NCBI GenBank assembly: GCA_030770425.1
Contig: JASJFT010000334.1
Location: 1-33,524 of the forward strand
DNA length: 33,524 nt
Reading direction: 5' to 3'
From: Darksidea phi
Lineage: Eukaryota; Ascomycota; Dothideomycetes; Pleosporales; Lentitheciaceae
Shown here: positions 12,127 to 24,011 of the stretch, piece by piece
How the letters are laid out: each line of letters opens with the position of its first letter
Position numbering within the stretch: the first letter of the stretch is position 1
The notes under the pieces: generated by a model
What the model was told of the DNA's origin: nothing
Seen by the model: the letters and a program-made list of their open reading frames with translations, nothing else
Database searches by the model: none
Made by a program: the position numbers and the translations under genes

Positions 12127-12552
12127 TATTACGAACTATATATAAACTATAGAACGATAGTTAATAGGAATACCTAAGATAGAGCCTATTACGGGCTTTA
12201 ATAAAGAATACGATATAGACCTTATAATTAGAGAATAGAAAGTTACGTAATAGATTTATAAATCTATAGTTCTTAGTAAATATAGATTCTATAGATCTAT
12301 AGATCTATAGATTAGTAAATCTATTAGAAAATAGAGCTATAGAGTCTATAGATCTAAGAAAACTAAATTAATATATAATAACTATAAATCTCCTAGATAG
12401 TCCTCCTTCTTATAGTTAATTCGAATCTAGATTAATTCTTACCTATTAATATAATTAAACTATTACCCTTTATTCCTACTCCTTCTTTTCTATCTTAAGT
12501 ATAAACTCTAAATAAGGTTAAATAACCTATTAGGCCTAGACCCCGTTTAATA
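12127..12552 (+). repeat. LTR 2 of composite chromovirus, 426 bp
   Basis: It begins tattacgaac and ends gtttaata. It is the 5' LTR of the full copy and the least mutated of the three LTRs: it keeps several CpG sites that are TpA or TpG-derived in the others. Its first base directly follows the internal sequence of the partial copy, with no spacer. Confidence 0.93.
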
Positions 12553-12660
12553 TCTTAACTATCTAGTAGGTAGGAATAGCTAACTACGATAGTAGAAGAG
12601 GGAACCCGATAAAGCGAAGCGGCGTAGCCGTTAACTTAAGCCGAACCCTCTAAGATAAAA
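12553..12660 (+). promoter_or_regulatory. Leader after LTR 2 with CpG-rich block
   Basis: The first 53 bases match the leader after LTR 1 except for transitions and contain the presumed primer-binding site. From about 12607 to 12658 there is a CpG-rich block with a small hairpin (cggc 12620-12623, gccg 12627-12630) that is unrelated to the same-length block in the other copy. It contains no CpA or TpG, so it fits the RIP pattern. Confidence 0.55.
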
Positions 12661-13500
12661 AGCTACTAAGAGTTTAGCTCTCTAGAAGGTAGTATAACTA
12701 TAGAAAATTTTAAAAGAGTTATTAAGAATTAATATATATTTAAAAAGAGGAAGAATATATTAAAAACTTAGCTTATAAAGTTAACTACCTAACTTTAGAG
12801 ATATATAAGTAAACTATTAAAGCTTAGAGAACTAGAGAAGTTTAATAGAATAAGATTAAAACTTAGAGGGTTTCTAGCTAATATAATAATCTATCTTAAC
12901 CTTAACTAAATAAAACTATTTATTAAAAGTAATAAAGTATTATTTATAGCTATCTAGTTTATAGGAAAGACTATTATCTAGTTTAAAATATATCTAAACG
13001 AGTAACTACGATTACCTAAAGCTTAGTAAAGTAATAAAATAAAGACTATCTTTTCTAGTTATAAGTACTTTAAGAATAAGCTATATATTATCTTTAAAAA
13101 TATAGACTTAGAAAGATTAATAGAATAAAAGATTATACGTCTTAGATAGACGAAATCTACTATAACCTATATATTTAAGTTCGAATAACTTACTATAAAG
13201 ATTTAATAGGGAAAGATAGTTCTTATATTATAATACTATAAAGGACTAAAAGATTATATCTATTATAAAATAATTTAGATAGAACGACCCTAGATTATAA
13301 AAGAACTAATTAAATAAGCTATTAAGATTAATAATAACCTCTATCTCTAGAACTTAGAAAGAAAGGAAAAGATCGAATTCTACGAAAAGAAAAAGGAGGA
13401 AAAATACTATAGACTAGAGGTAATAGTCCTAGGGACTAGTTTAGAACCTAAGAAAAAGAAATAGAACTCTAAGAAATAAGAGCTTTATAAAAAATAAGTA

Positions 13501-13542
13501 TACTTTAAGTATAAGAAGTAAGAATATTTAGTAAAAGACTAT
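13501..13542 (+). other. CCHC zinc knuckle of Gag (RIP form), copy 2
   Basis: The fourteen codons match those at 9735-9776 in the partial copy and fit C-x2-C-x4-H-x4-C with the Cys and His codons changed to Tyr. Confidence 0.8.
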
Positions 13543-16500
13543 AGAATAGGTCTAAGAAAAGAGAAACTCTAATATATCTAGTAGGGTAAGAAGAATAGAA
13601 TAGCTATAATATAAGAATATAATACTACGTATTAAATAACTTATATATATAACTAATATAAGATATACTATAAAGCTAAGTTAAATACTAGCTATTAGCT
13701 ATAGAAATAGTAGGTAGCTATAACTCGAGAGTCTTAGAGGAGAGTTTTATTCTTACTAGAAGTATAAGAAGAAGTACCCGAGGAAGGCTTATCTACGAAG
13801 TAGAAAGACTTTAATAATACTATAGATATACTATTATAAATAATTAATAATAGTAATAAATCCTTAAAACTAGAAGATAAGAACCTAGTTATATTATATA
13901 AGAATACTAGATATCTATAGATAATTCGACTATCTAAAGAAGAAATAGGACTAGTATTAAAACTTAATATAACTTATACTTAAGTCTTATAATTTATAGA
14001 AAAGACTATAATACCTATAATAATATAAAAGATCTATAAGAAATAGTCTAGATCTTATCTAATATATCGACTATTTAAAGATTTTAAATAATAGATTAAA
14101 TAAAACTTTATTATAATAGACCTTATACCTAACTAAGAGACTTAGAAGAAAATATAGTATATTATAAGAATAGTTAATAAGAAATAACTATAGTATATAG
14201 TAATTAAATAATAAATTTCTATACGAACGACCTTTATAAAATATAATAATTAGAGATATAAGGTCGATCTAGAGAATAACCTATAATATAAAATAAGATA
14301 TCTAGTATACTTTAAGATTATATAGATCTTATATATATAAAGAGAATATAAACTTTATAAGAGGGTAAAATAAAAAAATAACTACTATCTAGTAAAAGAT
14401 TATAATAAAAGAATTATCTAAATAGTTATACTAGAAGTAGTATATAGATAATAATAATCCGAGAACTAGCGATAGAAGGAATATATTAGAATTATACTAG
14501 GACTACTTCTACTATTAAACTATATCTTAAAAAGATTATAGTATAAATATCTAGAGAATAAATACCTAAAGTATATCTAGACTAAGATTAATATAAAATA
14601 TTAACTAAAGAAGATAAGAATCTAAGGAATAAAAGAATAGGATTATATCTATATTTAAGGAACTTATAAGAAAAAAATAATTATTACTCTAATTAATAGT
14701 AGAGCTATATAAAACTTTATTAATAAGAACTTTATCTAATAAAAGTAGATTCTCTAATAGAAAAAATAATACTCTAGTATCGTATATACTATTAAAGGAG
14801 AATCCTTTAATAAACCTATAATATATAAAACTAGAGGTAAACTCCGTCTATATAAATAGAAAAAAGAAAATAAGATACTTAATATTATTAAGATATTAGA
14901 AGACTAAGATATAATCTTAGAGATACTATAACTATAAAAAGCTAACCCCTATATTAAATAAATAAACTAATAGGTAACGTTTCTATAAAGGGCTAACGCG
15001 ACTAAGAAAGAAGACTATAGTATTCTAAAATAATATAAGGAATAGAAAGTACTATTTATAAAATTAAAAAAAAGTCTACCTTAGTATTAGTCTTAGGACT
15101 ATACGATCCTACTATAGGAAGGAAAAACTCTAGGATTTAGATTAATCTATAAATTAATAGAGAATAAAGAGACTATTATAATAAGATACCTCGAAGAGAA
15201 TCTTATAAAGAGGTATATCTAATATTCGAATTTATTTATAGAATACCTAGTTCTCTTCGTATCTAAGAAGGGTACTATAGAACTATAATTATATATCGAT
15301 TACTAAGTACTTAATAATATTATAATTAAGAACTAATATCTCTTACCCCTAATATTAGAAATATAAGATTAATTAAGAAAAGCTAAATAGTTTATATAAC
15401 TAGATATTCGAAATATATACTATTAAATCTAAATTAAGAAAGATAAAGAATAGAAAATAGCTTTTAGGACTAAGAAAGAACTATATAAGTACTAAGTAAT
15501 ACCCTTTAGACTTACTAATATACTTATAACGTTCTAAGAATAAATTAATAATATTTTATAAAACTATTTTAACTAGTTCGTAATAGTATACCTTAATAAT
15601 ATTCTAATCTATTCTAAAATAAAAGAAGAATATAGAAAATATATAAAGAAGGTTTTATAAGTACTTAAAAAAGTATAATTATATCTTTACTCGTAAAAAT
15701 ATAAATTCTACGTATAAGAAATAAAGTTTTTAGAATTTATTATTAGATTAGAAGAAATTAAAGTAGATCTAAAATAGATTAAGAAAATTAAAGAATAGCT
15801 TATACCTAAGAATCTTAAGGAACTATAATCGTTCCTAGAATTCTATAACTTTTATTAAAAACTAATACTATAATAGAGTATAATAACGATACCCCTTATA
15901 TAGCTTACTAGAAAAGACTAGTCTTTCGAATAGAAGGAAGAATACTAATAAGCTTTTAAGAAGATTAAAGAATAATTTACTAAGAAACCTATAATTAAGA
16001 TATATAATCCTAAAGAACTATTAATTATTAAAACGAATATATTAGACTACGTAATAGGAGTAGTATTACTATAGAAAGATAATAAGAATAACCTTAGACT
16101 AGTATACTACTTCTTATAGAAGATATTACTAGTTAAGCTTAATTATAATATTTATAATAAAGAATTATTAATAATTATTAAAGTCTTAAAGGAATAGAGA
16201 TCTAATTTATAGGGATCTAAATACCCTATTACAATCTATACGGATTATAAGAATCTAATAGAATTCTTAATAAATAAATCTTTAATTAAAAAATAAATAT
16301 AATAGGTATAAATTCTTATAACTTATAATATTAAGATTATATATACTAAAGAATTAGAAAATAAACGAGTAGACGCGCTTAGTAGAAGACCCGATTACTA
16401 AGAAATAAAGAAGCCTAGTACGGCTATTCTTAAGCTATAGTTAGACGGAATAATTACTTATAACCGCCCTAAGCTAGTAGAAATATAAGAAACGATACTC

Positions 16501-17760
16501 GAATTAAAAGAGAATAAATAGATCTAATAGATCTATATAGCTACTATAGAAGTAATAGATAAATAGAATAAGATCTAAGAAGTAATCTAAGAGAAGAATA
16601 GAATTATTTATATATTCTAAAAAGCCTATATATCTAAGGTAATATAAAAAGAATTTATTAGATAATATTATAAAGTACTAGTATATAGATACTAAGGAAT
16701 AGAAAAGACTCTTAAATAATTAATAAGAACGTACTACTTTTTATATATAAGATAACTAGTAATATAAGTTCTCGTAGAATATATAGATTATTACTATAAT
16801 AAATATACTAGATATATACCCTATAGAATACTATAACTAATAGAAAATATAGAAGGGCTATAAAAAATAATAATAATAGACTTTATTATATAATTACTAC
16901 GTTCTAAAGAATTAATAATAGGAGTATTTTATAATACTATACTAGTAATAGTAGATAAGCTTATAAAGTATACTTACTTTATTCTATATATAAATAAAGA
17001 AAATATAATAGAATAACTTATCTATATTCTACTAAGATATATATTTAGTAAATATAGAATATTAGATAAGATTATCTTAGATAGAGATATTAAGTTTATA
17101 ATAAAGTTTTAGTAAACCCTTATAGCTAAGCTAAAAATAAAATATAGTATATTAACTATATATTATTTATAGATAGACGAACTAATAGAATAAATAAATT
17201 AAATAATAGAATAATATCTTAGATATTATCTAAATTATTACTAAAATAATTAGGTTATACTCTTACCTATAGTATAATTTATATATAATAGTTTATAATA
17301 TAGTATAATAAAGATAATACCTTTCTTTATAAATTATAAAATTAAACTAGAAATATATAAAGAACCTAGATAACTTTAATCTTATAGCTAGAATAGGGAA
17401 GAAATAATAAAAATTATTTTATAAATATACTAATAACTTAAGAAAGATATAGAATTTCTTTAAAATAAAATAAGTAAGTATTATAATAAAAAGTAAAAGG
17501 AAGTACCTACTTTTAAAGAGGGAAAAAAGGTATAGTTACTATAAAGGAATATTAAGAGTAAGCGACCTAATAGTAAACTAAACTATACTAAGATTAGCTC
17601 TTATAAAATTAAGAAATAAGTCTTATCTATAAATTATTAACTAAGACTATTCCTATAAATAAAAATCTATTCTATATTCTATATTAGCTTACTAGAAAAG
17701 GTATTATAGAATACTAGACTAGTAATATATAAAGTAGATATATATAAAGAAGATAATAAA

Positions 17761-17890
17761 GAATAAAAAGTAGAAGAAATCCTAGATAATAATATTAAAA
17801 ATAAAAAAAAATTACTATTTAATTAAATAGTAAGGAATAGATAAAAAGGGAAATCTATAAGAACGAATCTAAGAATCTAAGAATAATCTT
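17761..17890 (+). other. Chromodomain at integrase C-terminus
   Basis: The frame reads E-stop-KVEEILD, the usual start of a chromodomain with Trp changed to a stop, then a short charged loop, then YLIK followed by a Trp-derived tag in the next frame. The shift falls across a nine-A run. This assigns the element to the chromovirus branch of Ty3/gypsy. Confidence 0.8.
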
Positions 17891-18672
17891 AATTATCTTA
17901 AGAAGTTTATAGAGTACTAAAACTATAATTCTAAAGAAAACCTAGAAATAAGATAAATTTATTTTATAATAAATTAAAAAGACTAATATTATCTATAGTA
18001 TAGTATAAGACGTTTAATAAACTAAAAAGAGTAATATTATTTATAATATTATAAGTAATATCTAAAGTAATTAGAAAGATCTTTAGATTCTTCTACTACT
18101 TTAACTACTAGAACTCTACCTTCTTAGTATTAAGTTTAACCTTAAGGGTATAAGATTACCTAGCTATCTTCTTATTAAGAAACTCTTTTTATTTTTTTAA
18201 ATATTAAACCTTTATCTATATATTAAATAACTCTTAACTAAACTCGACTATATAACGAAGTAGTTTCTTATAATATTCTTTAACTACTTATAACTAAGCT
18301 TAAAATTTCTCTTATAAATAGTTAATAGATTACTCTAATATATATAAGTCTATATATATAAGTTATAATTAAAAATAAATACTTAGCTATAAAGACCCTA
18401 AATAATTAATATAAATTTTATATATTTATATAAATATAAGCCTTATAATATTTACTCTTATTAGAAGAAATAATATAGGATACCCCTAGCCTACTATACT
18501 AAGAATAAGAAAATATTTTAGAATTATTATAACTAATATAGTTAGTAAATATAAGATATTCTTTAGTTTTATAAGAAACTATAAAGGAAGAAAAGTATAA
18601 CTTAGAAAGATTCTAAGCTAATACTAATATAGCTAAATATTAGAGCTAGAATAACCTCTAAGCTAAAGATTT
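17891..18672 (+). other. 3' untranslated segment of chromovirus
   Basis: About 780 bases between the chromodomain and the polypurine tract. I see no further domain. It is saturated with RIP like the rest. Confidence 0.5.
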
Positions 18673-18687
18673 AAAGAGGGGAGATAG
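18673..18687 (+). promoter_or_regulatory. Polypurine tract before LTR 3
   Basis: aaagaggggagatag, all purine except one T, lies directly against the first base of the 3' LTR. This is where second-strand priming starts in LTR retrotransposons. Confidence 0.85.
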
Positions 18688-19113
18688 TATTATAAATTAT
18701 ATACGAACTATAGAATAGTAGCTAATAGAGATATCTAAGATAGAATCTATTATAAACTCTAATAAGAAATATAATATAGACCTTATAATTAGAGAATAGA
18801 AAGTTATATAATAGATCTATAGATTTATAGTTTTTAGTAAATATAGATTCTATAGATCTATAAATCTATAGATTAGTAAATCTATTAGAGGATAGAGCTA
18901 TAGAGCTTATAGATCTATAAAAACTAAATTAATATATAATAACTATAAATCTTCTAGATAGTTTTCTCTTATATAATTAATTTAAATCTAGATTAATTCT
19001 TATCTATTAATATAATTAAACTATTATCTTTTATTTTAACTTCTTCTTTTCTATCTTAAGTATAAATCCTAAATAAGACTAAATAACCTATTAGACCCGG
19101 ACCCTATTTAATA
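18688..19113 (+). repeat. LTR 3 of composite chromovirus, 426 bp
   Basis: It begins tattataaat and ends atttaata. It has the same length as the other two LTRs and is similar end to end. It is followed by the right-hand target duplication (aaact) and then by the resumed gag-like pseudogene. It may be a recombinant of the 3' LTRs of two elements. Confidence 0.92.
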
Positions 19114-19118
19114 AAACT
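19114..19118. repeat. Right target-site duplication of composite chromovirus
   Basis: aaact pairs with gaact at 8356-8360, with one mismatch. The host coding frame is restored if 8361-19118 is removed. Confidence 0.7.
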
Positions 19119-20668
19119 CTAAGAATACTAAGAACTTTAAGAATACTATAGCTACTAAGAATTAGTAATATTAGTAGGACGAGTAACTTATTATTATAAT
19201 TAGTTAAATTCCTATACTAGTCTCTTTTATTCGAATAGAAGGTATAGTAAGCGACTCTATTATATTAATTATATTAAAAAATAAGAAATCTATTTCCTTA
19301 ACTCGTTAAGATATTAAAGCTATACTAAATATTCTAAATATAAGAGTATAATATCGTATTTTCTTTCTTATTATAGATCTTAAAGAAGTATACTAAGTTA
19401 TTTAGTAGCTCTAAAGCGAAGTTAATATCCTATATATCTAGACCTCTATTCGTACTTCTTATTATTATCTTACTACTAATTCTAATAAATTTAATAGAGC
19501 TAATAAGTTTATATATAAGTACTAAACTAAGTATAAAAATTAAAAATATAAAATCTATAATATCTATACTATAAATAGAGTAATCTTTAATATAAAATTT
19601 AAATATATCTAATATATCTCTAGTCTTATATCTAGTAATATACTTAATATCTATTATAATTAACTTAAAACTATATAGTCTAACCTAGATAACCTAACTA
19701 AATAGAAATAGTAAACTACTATCGACCTATAGAAGATCCTTAATATCTACTATATTACTTCTAATAAATAGATTAAGATAAGTACTATATTTAATAAAGT
19801 TATTATAAATAACTAGCTATTCTTAAACTTTTAAGCTAAATTCTATAAATAGACTATTAAAGTAAAAAAAATTAATATAAAAAAAGTTTAAGTCCTATAT
19901 ACTAAAGTCTCTACTATACTAGGTACTATAGTCGTTCTTTAAGAAAAATAACTAGACTATATAAACTATAAGGAATAGATAGAGCTCTTTATATAAATCT
20001 AAGAAAGAAAATAAATAAAAGAATATATTAAGAGTATACGTACTAGCTTCTACTTAAATAATAATTAACTAAGTAATACCTTCTAGTTAATCTTTATATC
20101 TATATTTTCTTTCTTAATAATAATCTTAATCTATACTAATAACTTTATAATCCTAGATATAATATATACCTTATATATCTTCTACGAAGAATATAAGACT
20201 ATTAATATCTACTTTTATTATAGTAAAACGGGCTACTATAAGAATATATACTAAGAAAAGAAGAGAAATAATAAGTAATTTAATAAAGTTTAGGACTAAG
20301 AATAAGTTATATAATAAATATCTTAGAACTAATAAGTAACGTATATCTAATTTTAATATCTCTAATACTAGTAGATCTAGAATTAATATATATAACTATA
20401 GTACGACTACTTCTAGTTTTAATATAATAACTAGAATACTAATAATTAATCCCTCTATTAATATTTATTTAATAATCTCTTCTTTAATTATACTATAGAT
20501 TAATCTTAGAAATATACTAGAACTAAAACTTCTATATCTAAGACTAAAGCCTTCTATATTAATATACTAGTTAATTTAGTATTACCCTTTATAAGTATCT
20601 CTTATATTAATAACTTAAAAAATATATAACCTCTAGTTATTATTATAACTAAAGGTTAGATAGGGAAG
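19119..20668 (+). pseudogene. Gag-like pseudogene, 3' part with zinc knuckle
   Basis: This continues the protein interrupted at 8360. Frame 2 (starting 19121) gives Lys-Asn-Thr/Phe repeats, then a long segment with ordinary amino-acid balance and likely coiled or helical parts (about 19220-20030), then a Ser/Thr/Pro/Gln-rich part. At 20210-20251 a CCHC zinc knuckle follows (Tyr-Phe-Tyr-Tyr-Ser-Lys-Thr-Gly-Tyr-Tyr, with Cys and His now Tyr). After the knuckle the tail is very rich in former Gln codons. The end near 20668 is uncertain, since tag there may be a mutated Gln or Trp. No protease or RT follows. I take it for the Gag of an LTR element or an ORF1-type protein; the family is not identified. 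Confidence 0.7.
20210..20251 (+). other. CCHC zinc knuckle in gag-like pseudogene
   Basis: Fourteen codons fit C-x2-C-x4-H-x4-C in RIP form, with the internal Lys-Thr-Gly at the usual place before the His position. This is the best single sign that the split pseudogene encodes an RNA-binding Gag-type protein. Confidence 0.8.
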
Positions 20669-21104
20669 AATTATTAGATAAGTAACTATATTAAATTTAG
20701 ACTATTTTAAGTAAAAAGATTCTTCTTTAACTTAGATCTATAGATAATAAATTATTATTTATTTATACTTCTTTTTTACTTATATATACTATTATTAATA
20801 TATAAAGTCTTATTAATAATAGATACTTAACTATTATCTTTCTTATATTAGTAAAAAGTTCGTTATAAAAAAATTATAGAAAATATAATATAGTATTATA
20901 TAGTATAGTATAAATAGAACGAGTATTTTATATTAGTCTATATCTATAGTAGATTTATTTTATACTCTTTATACTCTCTATATCCTTTATACCCTTTATA
21001 ACTAGAATATTTTTCTACGAAATTATAGATATATTTTAGTCTATTACTAGGCTTAATAGGGATATTAGACTATTATTTTTATATAAAACTATACTATATT
21101 AGGC
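20669..21104. other. Tail of host element, no domain seen
   Basis: AT-rich sequence after the gag-like frame. A degenerate pyrimidine-rich repeat of ttatactct type lies at about 20953-20996. I found no polymerase. The second chromovirus is inserted at its right edge. Confidence 0.45.
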
Positions 21105-21109
21105 CTAGT
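21105..21109. repeat. Left target-site duplication of second chromovirus
   Basis: ctagt directly precedes the 5' LTR and is identical to 29615-29619 directly after the 3' LTR. Confidence 0.9.
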
Positions 21110-21295
21110 TATTACGTCTACTTTTACTAAAGGACTTTTAAATTATTATCGGTCTAGCTATAGTTATATACTAGACCCTATATAATCCTACGTCCTACTA
21201 TTATATCTTTTTAAGAATTTATCTTATCTTTATCTAAATATAACCCTTTTACTATCTTAGTATTTTTATATCTATCTATCTATATATACCTTATA
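21110..21295 (+). repeat. 5' LTR of second chromovirus, 186 bp
   Basis: It begins tattacgtctac and ends accttata, RIP forms of TG...CA ends. It aligns along its whole length with 29429-29614, with differences almost all transitions. Confidence 0.92.
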
Positions 21296-24011
21296 ATTTA
21301 AATCCTTTCTACTTCTTTTTAAGGACTAGTAGTACAACGTCGACGCTAAAAGCTAATACTTTAAAAGTTCTTATTAATTATACTATACGACGTTTATTTA
21401 GAGTTATTAGTATACCTTCTTATACTATCTACTTAAAGAAGAATATCTACTCTAGTATCTATCTATCTAGTAGATAAAATAACCCTAACGCGTAGCTAGT
21501 CGACAAAGTATACTAATAATATCTTAAGTTTAGTAAATAACAAGTTTAAGAACTAAAATTAGATAATAAGAATAATTACTAATTAGAAGATCTATTTAAT
21601 TTTAAAAATATTTAGAAGGATTAATATATCTTCGAAATCTCTATAACCTATATATAATACGATAGTAGAAATACCTTAAAGGTATCTAATAAATTATTAT
21701 CTTTTAATAAAGTCCTAATAATAGTTATAATTAATAGGGACTACTAATCTATATAAGAAAATAATAGAATATCTAGTTATAAAAATATAGCTTATATAAG
21801 TAGGTTTTAACTATATTAACTCTTAACTCCTACTATACTACCTATATTAGGAGCTAATAATATCCTAATAAATAGTAATTACTCGGGTATAGCCTATATT
21901 ATATCTATTTATACTCTAGTTTTAGATAAAGTACTTTTAGTTAAGGTAGTATAAATACTACTTAACCTTTAATACTAAAGTATACTAATTAACTAGATTA
22001 AGACTATATAAGTAGACCTTATTATAGTCTAAGTAGTCTTCGGACTAGCTATAGTAACTTCTTAGATTATAACTAATCTACCTCTAGTAAATAATACTCG
22101 TTAGGGACTATTTAATCTAACTAAGATTAGAAACCCTTCTATACTAGACTTATTAAAGAAAATCCTAATAACTTAAGCTATAAACTATTAGATTAGAGAT
22201 ATTAATAGTCTCTTTTAAATTAACTTTACTACTATTAATACCCTTAAGCGTATTATATAGATTATAATACTTATTAAGAATAATATATATTATAATCTAC
22301 TAGTCTAAGCTATTAATAATAATAAAATTATTATATAGTCTTAGTTATAAACGAAGTTAAAGAGTTTTATAAAGAACCCTATCTTAATAAAGTTTAATAA
22401 CTACTTTAAGTTTTAGAATATTAAATAGTACTAGAATAATAGCTTTAACTTCTTCTTTAACTATTTTATAACTTATAAAGCTATCTTAAAAATAAAACCT
22501 TTTAGTAGTAATATAAGCCTTAATATACTAAAGATATCTATAGTATAGAATAAGTATTTAGAACCTTTATACTATAAGATATAAAGAGGTAGTTAACTAA
22601 AGAATATATATACTTAGATATAGTTTAAATATATCTTATAGAATATAGAGATAGTAGTATACTTTATTTCTATACTAGCTACTCTCCTAAAGGTTTCTAG
22701 TCTTAATTTAACTATAAATAGAAAGTATACTATATCTTTAATAACTTTAAGTAATTTTAGTTAAAAGAAATAGAATTAGAAGCTCTCTTAGTAGAGTAAT
22801 ACTAAATAATCTCTATTAAGGACCCTATTATACTCTAAAAGCGTAGTATTAATATTCTAATTAGAGACTAATTAAAAGAAGAACTATTAAAAGTATTACT
22901 TTAAAGATAATAATAGGTTAAATAAAACTTAAAAAGAAAAAGTTAACTTATTCTTAAAAAAAAATAAGCTCTAGTTACTAATATTACTATAATACTACTA
23001 AGACTAAATACTAATAGTAAATTCTTATAGATCGTTAGTAATATAAGAATATATCTTTTTATAAACGTTTTAATATAGGTCTAAGATCTTTTTAATATAA
23101 AATTAGACTTAAATATTATTAAAAAGAATCTTATACTATAGTAGAACCTTTTTAAGATATTATTATATATAAAGTTATAAATATATTAAGTCTCTAATAT
23201 ATTATTATATTTAAAAGAGTTATATATTATTATAATAATAACGTAGAATTCTTAGGGTATAATAAGAATAATAGATTCTTAAATATTTTAAACTACTTTT
23301 ATAAATAGCTATAATCTTATTCTCGACTAGTTATAGCTATACGAGGTAGACCCTTAAGTAGATTACTAAAAGGAATCTTTTAAGTAGTAGGATAGAAGTA
23401 TAATAGTTAAGTATATTAAAGTTAAAATAATATCTAATAACTTAATACGACGACTATAATCTAGAGAGAAAGTATATATATTATATCTAAAAAGCTTTTA
23501 TACTTAATTACTTATAAGTAAAAAAGAGTATTAACTCTAATTCTCTAATAAAATAGAGGTTATAAAACGTTTATAAATATCTATTAATAAAATATAAATC
23601 CTAGAGAGTAATAAGTCTTAGAATACTTAATACTAAAATAAGTAGAATTTATTTTAATTAAAAAACTAAATCCTATAACTTTATAATTACCTTATTTACT
23701 ATATAAAGTAATATCTTAAACTAGTATAGCTACCTAAGGTTATAATCTTCTAGGTTATAGTATTAGTAATAAATATCTCTCTATAAAGAGTTATAGCTTT
23801 CTATTAAAAGGGGTAATAAAAGTTTAAGAACTATTTAAATACTTTCTATAATAATTCTAATAAGAAAATTAACTCTAAGAAGGTTATAAAGATATTAAAA
23901 TATCTTTATAATTAGCTTTAGTACTTTAGTTTTAAGCTTACTAGTAGAATTACTCCTAACTTAAAATATAACTATACTATTAATCTTAAGAAGGGAAAGA
24001 TACTATTAAAT
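21296..24011 (+). pseudogene. Gag and protease region, second chromovirus
   Basis: This is the region between the 5' LTR and the first recognisable RT sequence. It should hold gag and protease, but I found neither a zinc knuckle nor a protease triad in the RT frame. An Asn-Ser pair near 23020 resembles a mutated protease site but is in another frame. Three CpA sites survive near its start (21335, 21504, 21541), making this the least mutated end of the element. Start and frame of gag are not determined. Gag proteins without a zinc knuckle are known in some chromoviruses. Confidence 0.55.

Larger units (their letters stand above)
12661..17890 (+). pseudogene. Gag-Pol with chromodomain, full copy
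   Basis: A single-frame Gag-Pol of a Ty3/gypsy chromovirus, about 1,700 codons, peppered with stops. In frame, in order: CCHC knuckle (13501-13542); protease, N-S-R for Asp-Ser-Gly (14695-14703); RT (about 15180-15900) with an AFRT motif and YLNN at 15589-15600; RNase H with Y-T-D-Y-K-N at 16237-16254; integrase core with an Asp at 16879-16881 and Asp-Arg-Asp at 17080-17088; a GPY/F-type module near 17560-17620; and a chromodomain from 17761 (KVEEILD, with the initial Trp now a stop). The chromodomain continues one frame over from 17816 (YLIK then tag), so a one-base slip probably lies in the nine-A run at 17803-17811. Chromodomains direct integration to heterochromatin. The start is by alignment with the first copy. 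Confidence 0.9.
8361..19113 (+). mobile_element. Composite Ty3/gypsy chromovirus with three LTRs
   Basis: The order is LTR (8361-8786), 3340 bp of internal sequence, LTR (12127-12552), a full internal region (12553-18687), LTR (18688-19113). All LTRs are 426 bp. The first internal segment matches 12553-15892 without net length change and stops inside the reverse transcriptase region, with its last base next to the first base of the middle LTR. The outer flanks carry a near-matching 5-bp duplication. The full copy shows, in one frame, a CCHC knuckle, protease, RT, RNase H, integrase and chromodomain, which places it among the fungal chromoviruses. Every domain is disabled by RIP. It sits inside a gag-like pseudogene. 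Confidence 0.92.

Noticed and set aside
23011..23030. Asn-Ser motif as the protease of the second chromovirus
   Set aside because: It is in a different frame from RT and the third residue is not derivable from Gly.
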